Positions 55,239-64,000 of a stretch of 64,000 nt of DNA are shown here, one piece after another (position 1 is the stretch's first letter; each line of letters starts with the position of its first letter). The notes under the pieces are model-generated. The model was given only the letters and a program-made list of their open reading frames with translations, did no database searches and was not told the origin of the DNA. The position numbers and the translations under genes were made by a program. This DNA is from Eumeta japonica (taxonomy: Eukaryota > Arthropoda > Insecta > Lepidoptera > Psychidae). Location of the stretch: NCBI GenBank assembly GCA_005406025.1, contig BGZK01000752.1, forward strand, positions 186,001 to 250,000, read 5' to 3'.

Positions 55239-56299
55239 AATTCAATTTTGCCGTTTGTGAATAATCGCGTCCTTGTTAGGGACAATAGCCTGCAGTAGCC
55301 TTTCGACTTACGACGCCGGGGACGAGGCAGCGCTGCCGCATCGTTCTATTCAGTACCAAACCGTTTCCGCCAAACTCCAAATAGTTAGACTCTAAAAGTC
55401 ACAAACATCCAAACATTGTAACAAATTTAGAAAAAAAGCGTAGTCTGAAAATCAGGTTCGCATTGTACCTAACAAATTACTGGCAAGTTACATCATCTAG
55501 TAGCAAGTACATCGAAAATTGTTTGTATGTTCATTTAATGTAATCTGAAATTATTCACAGACAGGTTTCCATCTACTGTTTCGTCAAATTGGTATGGCGA
55601 TTCATAGACTTGATTTTTTGATAATAATAATGGATATATTTAGATCTTACAGTTTTAGAACTATACAAGTATAAAGCGTTCTTGATAATATGTTAACCGC
55701 GAGAACTCAAAATTAATAGACTTCCCAAAATTGGAAACAGAAACACGTTTGGGACTCGGAGGGCTCGTCCGTCCGAGTCCGCCGGCCTGTTTTCTTTGAA
55801 TTATCTCCTCGTCGCATGCGAACTGCGACCGTCGCCATGTTTATTCAAAACGACAAAGTTATTAAAATGTAAGGTCTTCAGAGGACAAGTTAACGCAACT
55901 TTGACTTTAAGATTTACTTAATCAAAAAGCATACCTTTCCACAGAGTAGAAATTGCGTTTGTTTTCTTTTTTTTTTGCGGTATGGAAAATATCGCTCCCG
56001 TTCGAATTGTACTTCCGCGATTACGAGATTGAAATGAAATGAAATGTGTGTTTGGACGTCTATTAGATTTTTCTACAAGTCATTTACTCGGATGTGCCTT
56101 TTTATACTCGGGAATGGAAAAAGATTCACAGGTAATGTTTGAAATTTCATCATAAGCTTCTACAATATTTTCCAGAAATTTCTGATTTTACTTAGCTTTG
56201 ACCTATCTATCATAAGGTAAAAGTTTTGAAAGCCACCTTCAAAGCGTTTCGTCTCGTTTACGAGCGAAAATTATGGATGCCACACGTTTCATAAAAAAA
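55239..56299. other. Unassigned DNA with two GC-richer patches
   Basis: 55290-55380 (ACGACGCCGGGGACGAGGCAG) and 55745-55850 (GAGTCCGCCGGCCTG, CGACCGTCGCCATGTTTATT) are more complex than the rest. No gene is supported. Confidence 0.35.
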
Positions 56300-56830
56300 A
56301 AATTATTCTTCACGATCTCTGGAAAGTTCAGCTGTGGCCCGGCGACAATTAATGAAGTTCAGAAGTTCAACTCTTAAAACGACTCTGCGTAATTTTATTT
56401 ATCACAACTTCCGCCTGCATACGTCACAGAGTCGGGTGCCCGGTCGCAGTTTCCTGCTAAAATCACATCATAAACAAGAATAATACCTAGCGACGCCATA
56501 TATTAACAAAGTTCGGGTGTGAAATCACGACGTCTAATCCGAATTTTCGTCATGATCCCGAGTCCCGGCGCGGGCGCTCGAGGCCGCGTGCTCCCCGCTA
56601 AATGCGACCATTTTGCGGAGCGATCTCCCACCTGGATATTAGCCTCGTTTAAAGAAATGACTCGGAATTTATTATCTCTGCTCCCCCTTTTTTTTATACT
56701 CACTAGGATTTCGTTGTTTAACTTCCCTCTCTCTCTCTTCTCGGATTAAATGTTTTATTAAATTCCTGTTTATAGCCGAGATGCGGGCGCAAAGGAAATA
56801 TTGTCCCGAAAATCGAACGGCACGTATTAT
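56300..56830. promoter_or_regulatory. Complex GC-rich block with homeodomain-type sites
   Basis: CGGCGACAATTAATGAAGTTC, TGCGTAATTTTATTTATCAC, CCCGAGTCCCGGCGCGGGCG and CGGATTAAATGTTTTATTAA occur in one non-repetitive stretch. Opposite-strand frames of 66 and 76 codons overlap and neither shows a domain. Candidate enhancer or promoter by the same reasoning as the 18.9-kb block. Confidence 0.35.
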
Positions 56831-57334
56831 ATTTTATATTAGTGCTGTTATTACAAACTGATCTAAATGAAAAACATATTACATATATCTTTTGAAGTCT
56901 ATCTGGAAAGTATTAATCAATTTTCATTATTTATTATAAATTTCATCTCAGATTATTAATAATGTGATCGACAGGGAAGAAAATTCATATTTTATTATCA
57001 AATTTAATTCATAGGACTTTCAAACAAGTTAAATTCTAGACTGTAAGAAATTAAAAAGATTCAGATTAATGTCGACCCTTAAAATGTGTCGCCGCTTAGT
57101 AAACAAAACGGGTATTGAATTAAATTAACAAATTCGAATCATAAGAAGTAACTGTTACAAATCGTCTATAAATGTTGTGAATACATAAATATAACTCCAA
57201 AACACATGTAAGCTCAGTTTACTTTTTTTTTTAATTTATAAATCGCTTTTATTTCCCAGAAAGTTAGGCGGTGATCACAAATTTCCACATATTATTTATA
57301 TTTGCAATGCATTGTGTCGCTGACTCCATCAGTC
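56831..57334. other. AT-rich unassigned DNA
   Basis: No gene or recognised repeat. Confidence 0.5.
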
Positions 57335-58560
57335 TCTTCATGCAAGCTTGTCGGTTTCGGGTGTTTAAATTTGGTCCTTCCTTGAAATACGACTAATATG
57401 TTGTGATACCTTTTGCTACTCAACTTCTTTCAAATTCCCACGATATGTGATATTACATTCTCATATGTACCTACTAACATGTTTTCAAAGATACTTTTCA
57501 CCCTCTACGCAAGGATAGTCTCTCCCCTGAATTGAATTCAGTTCCGAATGTCTTTTGTCATACCCGACTTTTGCTGCGGTACAAATCATAGGGAACAAAA
57601 CTTCAATTATGAATCACAAAAGTGTTTTTAGTGACACACTTTTACTTCTCGTTCAATTCCTTTATCATGCTTACGTCATTTTTATATAAACTACTAGAGT
57701 AGGCAAACTCTTTCTCTTGTTCAGCTCTCACCTTCTATATGTATATCCCATTCAGCCATGCATTAGCTTCTTTCAAACACCATATCGTACCGACATTTAA
57801 TTTTCCACTTCTTTTCTTAGCAGTATTTGCTCATTTTTAGACATCATTTCTAAAATTTTCACACGGACAGTACAAAAATGACAGTCATCCGTGTTCATAA
57901 AATATTTAACCATAGTTCACCTATTTCTTAATCTACATTCACACTCATTAAAATCTTGCAAGCAGCTATCCATGAACAAAGATGACTACCTGAACTAAAT
58001 ACATTTCCTTATTTTATACATTTACGGATGTCAAACCAGTCAATACATGCTCTATTCATTTTGACATAAGCACTGGAGATTCTGTACAGAGACTGAAATT
58101 CCCTAATCAATTCATTACTCAAATTAGGGTTTTTCGAAGATCATTTCTTGCCATTCTATTGTAAATTTTATCTAGACTATGAAATACAAAATACTTTTCA
58201 ATTCTCGGCCAGGTTTAAACGTCTAATATTTTCCGAGGAATTAACTCATTGGGCATAACGCACTCCTTTTCAAAATTATGCTCTTACATCCCAGTTTTTA
58301 TTTTTTATCTCGTTCACCAACATTTCGTTATAATATTCGAATACAAATTGTATCGAAGCTCAGCAGACTAATAAGGCGGTAATTTCCGCAATTTAAGGGT
58401 GAGCTTTTTCCTTTATGCAGGGGTATAACGATCGTTTTGTACCAGTCACTTAGTAGATTATGGTTTTTTGTTGCTCTTAGTAAAAAGCTGGTACAGCAGG
58501 CTCATAAATATAACCTCGCTGACACTTAGCATCTCCGACGCAACGTCACAACGTCGTCAG
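57335..58560 (-). pseudogene. LINE reverse transcriptase remnant
   Basis: Reading leftwards, WYKTIVIPLHKGKSSPLNC and GNYRLISLLS (about 58450-58360) are the first RT block. FMDSCLQDF near 57970 corresponds to the NIFMDSCL.D segment after the family's QG..QGC region. CTAAKVGYDKRHSELNSIQG (about 57570-57510) is the thumb. RKDQI, a stop, then TPETDKLA (about 57390-57340) matches the end of the fragment at 27840-28300. Frameshifts and stops are frequent. It is a 5'- and 3'-incomplete, inactive copy of the same or a sister family. Confidence 0.82.
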
Positions 58561-60489
58561 TGAAGCTTCTTCATTCTTATATGCTTTATTTCATATATAA
58601 TTTATTCCAAGTTAATTTAATTTTCTTTCTCATTCCATATTCAGTTGCAATAGTATTTTTATCTGCAACTGTACCTTAACATATGAAACCACCCACTTTC
58701 TAAGTAATTTTTCTAACGCTCTTTTGCATAGTTTTATCCGACAGTAACCATCCATTATTGTTTCGAATCAAATTTATATATGCTGTCATATTATTCTGGA
58801 ACTTTCACAATATGTTCTACATATGATATTCGTTTTACCAAACATTAGTAATAAATTTCCTACCATAGCATTTTTTAATTTCGTTGTTTCTTTTTTTCAC
58901 ATTTTATTTAACACATTTTGGTAGTGTTGTATGCAATTTTAGACTCTCTTACCTTTTCTCACACAGTAGCAGTGCTTTATACTTTGTGGTTGTCCTTTGT
59001 GGCTGTAAATACAGATGTTTTTTTTCCACTTATTTCTGTTCTTATTTTATAATTATAAAATATTACATATTTTTTAACATTTATTGTCTTATTCACTTCA
59101 TATATTTATTTTAATTCGTTTATAAATACAGATTTCGTTAATTTATATAATATGTCAAGCTATAAATATTTTATATGTTTTGCTTCCCTCCAATATTTTT
59201 TTTATCGCTTTACATAATTTTATGTTCTTTCACATTCGGTTCATAAAGCTTATTGACTTTTAAACACATGTTGACACATGCTTAATCATCTACTTATTAA
59301 GATAATCTTTCTAATAGGACCAAGCCAACATTTCGGCATCTTCTGACAAATGCATAGGCATAAAAACAAAGGATTTGTGTCTGATGGCCATACATAACCA
59401 TTTTTCATACATTCATTAGTCTCTTTTACCAATAAAGTTCCCAGTTGTCTATTTTTTGCTATTTTTAAATATTGTCATTTTGTTTTCCATTATTTAACTC
59501 ACATTCAGAGTACCGATGCGGGTTTCTCCAGTTCATGTTAAGCTTTTCGGGATAAAACGTGATGTATGTCAAAACCTCATCTCCGTAATCAAACCGATGG
59601 CTCCTTATTTCCTCTTACGGAAATCTGGTCTCTCCCCCAGACACACTACATTTGCTCAATACAAGCTCGGGGAGAGATTCTTTGGTAATGCCCTACCTGC
59701 CTGCCAAAATACTCTGTCAATATGCCTTGCTGAGGTAATGAAGAAATGAGATAATAAAAAAATAGTTTCCACAATCATTTTATATCCGACATTCCATTAC
59801 TATGCATTTATATGATTGATACGTCATTATGTGGTTTTATTCTTATTGTTTTATTCTACTATGTTTCAATGTAATAATTTTGAGTACCCATTTCGGAAAT
59901 GGGTCAATTTTGGGAAGTTAATTGGCAATTTCTACTAGTTACATCTATTGTTAATACTAAATAATTATTTATTTTAAGTATAACGTGCTAATTATTGTAA
60001 AAAATGCCTTATTTTTAAGAAGATCTGATGGTTTCTTGTCATAATTTTATAGGTTTCAAAGATGAAGAGAACTAAATCGCGAGTATTTTAATCTTTTAGA
60101 TTCTCTTATTTTTTACGAAGCCGTCCCAGAAATCTTGGAACCCCAAAAATTACGACTTTCACAGTCCTTTGAGCGCCTTCCTAAAGTTATAGCACACGTC
60201 CCCTAACTCTATTATGCTTGTTCCTCTCGACCTCTAAATTAATATATTCTATCCCACTTGGCAATTTCCCTCGCGTACAGTCAAAGGTATCCTCAACGTT
60301 GCTTTTTATTGTAGGCAGTGGGTCCAAGGAAATTCGCTGATATGTTACGGTGGTTTGAGTATCCGATGGCAATACGATGTTGGTCTACGTGCTATATTTG
60401 TTCCTTGGGTCTACTCGAGAGGTGGTGGATCTTTCTGCCAATATTCCCTCACGTGAAAGCACCAGATTTATATGCCCTTTAAAAATGAC
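58561..60489. other. AT-rich unassigned DNA
   Basis: No gene is supported. A perfect 9-bp hairpin ACCCATTTC-G-GAAATGGGT lies at 59886-59904. The 77-codon frame at 59516-59749 and the 61-codon minus frame at 60187-60372 show no motif; the latter lies just past the hAT remnant. Confidence 0.45.
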
Positions 60490-61945
60490 GTACAAATTTG
60501 ATGATTCTGCTGGATCTGCCTTTGCAAAAGGGCCTAAAACTTAGCTCGGTATATTTATATATAAAATATTTTGGAATTGCTCTGTAAAATCAGCATGAAG
60601 AGTGTCCAGATGTTGGCAGCGAGTAAGTAAATTTTCCTGTTTTACAGATATTGTTGATAATGTCGGAAAGTGGTTATATTCACTTCTTTTTAGATTTGGT
60701 TTGAATAGAAGTTTTCTCACAAGGTACCTATGACATTCATTGTTTTATTAAATTAAATTCGTGACCTTGTGATTGTAAATTAAGGTAATTAAATATTTAA
60801 AAAAGGTCTGTCAAATAAACGATGTCATTTTTGGACTCAATCAAGTTTCTGCGCAGTTCATCGTCTCTGTAATCGAGGAAGTCTCATACTGAGTCAAATA
60901 GATTGAAAAAGCGATTCAGATAAACGCCTTTAGAGAGCCATCGTACTTCTCTATCCAATAGCAAGCGCTTATAGCCTTCATTATTTTTATTACAAAGTTG
61001 GCCAAATAATCTGTCATTCAATGAATTGCTTCTTATTTTGTTGATTGATCTCATAACGTAATGGAGCGACGCATGTAGATGTTCATTAATATATTTCGTA
61101 ACCAAGTGCTGACGATGAATAACACAATGTACAGGGAGTACATTTGGTACTGCTTGTTCTTAAATGCGCAATGAAACCCTCATGACGACCCAACATGGCT
61201 GGAGTACCATCTGTAGGAAATGATAAAATATTTTGAATAGGAATTTCTTTCTTTTGGAAAAGAATCTGTATGGTATTAAATATAAATTCTCCCTTTGCAT
61301 CAGTTTCTAAATTTTTTGCAAATAATAACTCTTAACAAAATTTTTCTTCTTTTATGAATCGGACGTAAGCTAAGAGTAGTGCATTGTTATTTGGTAAAGT
61401 TGATTCAACGAGTTGAATAGAAAATTTGGATGTCTTGAAGTAATCAGATAATGATAGTTCAATGTCTTTAGCAATTTCATCGATTCTTGTTTGCACTGTA
61501 TTATTACTCAAATGATTTTTTTTGATGATATCAGATGGCCTCTTATGATGAAAAACAGTTTTGTTTACTCTTTGACTGCCGGTATAAATAATTCCTCACC
61601 AATTGTGTGTGGTTTTCCCGCTTTTGCGATTAATACCGAAATATTATATGAAACTTGTAGTCCATCATTTTCTTGTTTGGAACACGATGCAAAAAGGTTT
61701 GATACAGTTGGCTGTTTTAAATATTTCTTTTCAAGTCCTTTAAAAATAGGATAACTCTTTGTCCTTTTTATCAGCAAGTATTTTATATAAATGACCTTGG
61801 AGCCTAGAAGGCTTTATGGCTTCATTTGAAAATACTTTTTGGAAAATTAAAAACATTGGTAATAATTCGTTTGTTCGAAACTGCGTAAATCCATATTTAA
61901 AATATTCAATGTTGTACTGCCGACATTTCTTCTTAGTTTCAGACT
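60490..61945 (-). pseudogene. hAT-type (ZBED5-like) transposase pseudogene
   Basis: Transposases of this group join a BED zinc finger to an RNase H-like core with a dimerisation tail. Here YNIEYFKYGFTQFRTNELLP (about 61930-61870) starts the BED finger, in which both cysteines of the usual C-x-x-C are now Phe (MFLIF). KVFSNEAIKPSRLQGHLY follows, then NISVLIAKAGKPHTIGEELF (about 61650-61590). FSIQLVESTLPNN (about 61425-61385) has Val where the first catalytic Asp is expected. SFPTDGTPAMLGRHEGFIA (about 61220-61165) keeps the next Asp. NDRLFGQLCNKNNEGYKRLL and LDREVRWLSKGVYL (about 61010-60930) and DIVYLTDLF (about 60825) complete the core. LLTRCQHLDTLHADFTEQFQ lies near 60600. Several stops and frameshifts. 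Confidence 0.9.
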
Positions 61946-64000
61946 TTTGGAATTCACAATTTCAATACATTAACTTTTCAGTCGATTTATAGAAAGTTGT
62001 AAAACTAATGGCTATAATGACTTTTTTTACTTTATCAGTCACGCGCGAGTATGGATGGAAAAGCCACAAAAACAATAAGAACTTTGAAGAGCTATCCCTG
62101 CTTTTTAAAGATTTGATTTCGAGTACGCAAAAACTTGTATGCCTTTGTTTGTTTGCGGTGCCCTGGTGCACTTGCCTTGCAAACAGGTTGTTACAAGTTC
62201 CCGTATTTTTGTCGAAACATTGCGTAAATCACGTCTTTGTTTACTAAGTTGCATAGACTTGTTCCCGACAATTCTGAACCGAATCAATTAGTTATTTTAT
62301 TAATTATTACTTAAAATTTTAATATTTATTTACGCTATAATAATAAGATAAGCATCTTAGACGGCTAGACAATTATTTTTTTCATTAAAATAAATATATT
62401 TTCAAATTATTTTATTACATTAAATGTATAATTAGTTAGGTATGCCACAACCGCCACCTTGACTGTCATAGCATCTCCATTTGCCTTTGGATACACTACC
62501 GCTCCTACGAAAAGCCCCAGCATTCATTAGGGGGCGGTACTGTTGGGATCCATTATGACAGAGTGCTTGGGATAAAATATAGCAAAAAACATTGTCGAAG
62601 AACTATTAGAGGAAGCGCCCAACGCTACTAATAAAGCTAAGCTGTGAGGACTGCTCTTACTTCAGAATCTGGAGTTTTGTACATCTATGCTTCTGCCTTC
62701 AGGAACTGGCAATGGCAGTAAACCCAACTATTGGGTGAACCCAACTTTAATACATACTGTATGATAACTCTCTTCGGGTGGCTGTGACGCTTCTATTAGA
62801 CTGCAATGTCTGCCAACCACGCTTATGCATTTATAGCTCAATCATAAAGGCTATGGTTTATATGAGATTATAATGACTATCATGGGCTAAATTGTCAACG
62901 TAGCTATGGTATCTTCTCGCGCCACCATGCCGTCTATGGTATCATCCGGCGGATACTAATCTCTGCCAGCGTTCTATGTACGCTTGAGCATCCTGGTCTT
63001 TGCTACTCGTATGGTAAGCGATCTGATGGATTAACGTGAATCCATTGACAAATCTGGAATGTCAAAACTGTCTAATCTGGAATGCCACAGATTCGCAGCA
63101 TCCCACTTAAATAATATCTGTAGAGTAGCAGCCTACAGCTAACTAGCCTTAACTAGCCTTTGTTAATTCAATTGATTAAAATTTTAGAGTAAAAGAGATT
63201 TCTTTTTGTAAATATTTCTCCATGAAAATTAACCACGGCTGCGGGCTCCAGTGGTAGACACTATTAGATCAGTAAATTGGTGTTTAGTTATATTGTTCAT
63301 AACAGTCGTCTACCCTTAGCTTATAGTGGTAGAATCACTTTTAATCACAATGTTGGCGGTTGAGTTACTATGTACTTATATTTTGTCACCCCAGTCGCAT
63401 TAATCTCAGAAAGTCATGCATTTTATACGTCTAATATTTTCTATGTATTTTAATTTTTATTTATGTCTACATTACATTTACAGTACATTTATTTCTAAAA
63501 AAATTTTATAAGTTCATTGATTTTTAATTAATGTTTTAATTTATAAGTTAATTATAATTTAAATTTATAATTAATTTATCATTCAGAAATTATTTTCTTA
63601 AAATGGACTAAAAAACCAACATATCTGTGTAAACGATTTATTACTGTTAAAGTGAGATTATCTATGACAGGACTAATTAATTCAAATTTTTGTACAAAAA
63701 GTTCGAGACATTAAATTAATATTTTTATTACGAAGTTGAACACACATTTTTTCAATACAAAAAGGAGATTTAACCAAATTATCTCCACCATTAGCATTTT
63801 TTAATAATGGCAATTTAAAAATAGTGGATTAAACACAAGTTTAATATTTTTAAAATGCACGTGTATCATCGTACATGTGATAGGAGTAAAAATTATTAAG
63901 CTTAGAAACATCATTATTGATAATTTTTTAATACTTTGTATAGACTTTCATAATAACTCTTCCCGGATATAATCAAAAAATTATAGGACATAAAAGTTAA
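61946..64000. other. Unassigned DNA
   Basis: 62440-63160 is less AT-rich (GGGGGCGGTACTGTTGGGATC, CTTCTCGCGCCACCATGCCG) and includes a small AACCCAACTATTGGGTGAACC word, but I cannot place it. A remote LINE or other repeat is possible. 63170-64000 is AT-rich. No gene, tRNA or clear repeat is supported. Confidence 0.4.

Noticed and set aside
59886..59904. Perfect ACCCATTTC hairpin as a terminator or operator
   Set aside because: Nine-bp arms without a neighbouring gene are within chance for 64 kb, and such terminators are not expected in an insect.
1..64000. Known conserved miRNAs (let-7, miR-10, iab-4, miR-9, miR-124, bantam, miR-193)
   Set aside because: I scanned by eye for their mature sequences on both strands and saw none; a computed search could still find diverged forms.

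Overview
This is about 64 kb of AT-rich eukaryotic DNA with no host protein-coding gene that I can recognise. Almost all open frames are short and random, and no rRNA, intact tRNA, CRISPR array or bacterial operon is visible. The repeats point to an insect, most likely a moth or butterfly. There are two tRNA-derived SINEs of lepidopteran type (42.0-42.3 kb and 54.9-55.2 kb), a nearly full copy of the dispersed lepidopteran repeat that ends in a 'GGAACCCTC..GTGCGAGTCC..TCGCACTTG' tail (0.87-1.58 kb), Helitron-like ends of the form ..CTAG|T, and many mariner copies. The assignment rests on remembered repeat consensus sequences and was not checked against a database.

Layout. 0-9 kb: the dispersed repeat, a Helitron-like head, a quasi-periodic 'GGGATCGGAATC' repeat and a first mariner remnant. 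9-24 kb: mostly unassigned AT-rich DNA with one mariner remnant, plus GC-rich, low-repeat islands (9.0-9.3, 16.3-16.6, 18.9-19.4, 20.3-20.7 and 22.0-22.5 kb) that look like promoter or enhancer DNA. 24-29.3 kb: a decayed Ty3/gypsy retrotransposon on the minus strand (gag, RT with YVDD, RNase H, integrase) with a LINE fragment between gag and RT and an LTR-like segment beyond the integrase end. 29.5-35 kb: hairpins, microsatellites and two mariner remnants. 38.1-38.6 kb: another GC-rich island. 39-51 kb: five more mariner copies, including an inverted pair and the least decayed copy (47-48 kb). 51.5-57 kb: a MITE-like element, a SINE and more GC-rich islands. 57.3-58.6 kb: a LINE RT fragment. 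60.5-61.9 kb: a hAT/ZBED5-like transposase pseudogene.

The transposase and pol remnants are all broken, so they do not act together. Recognisable mobile DNA makes up roughly 20 kb of the window. The GC-rich islands rich in homeodomain-type ATTA/TAAT cores suggest a gene desert or a large intron near a developmental gene; this is inference. The least expected pattern is a set of local inverted duplications with loops of 0-10 bases. In at least two of them a related copy in the same window lacks one arm, so they are derived changes. I did not find a convincing new enzyme system.
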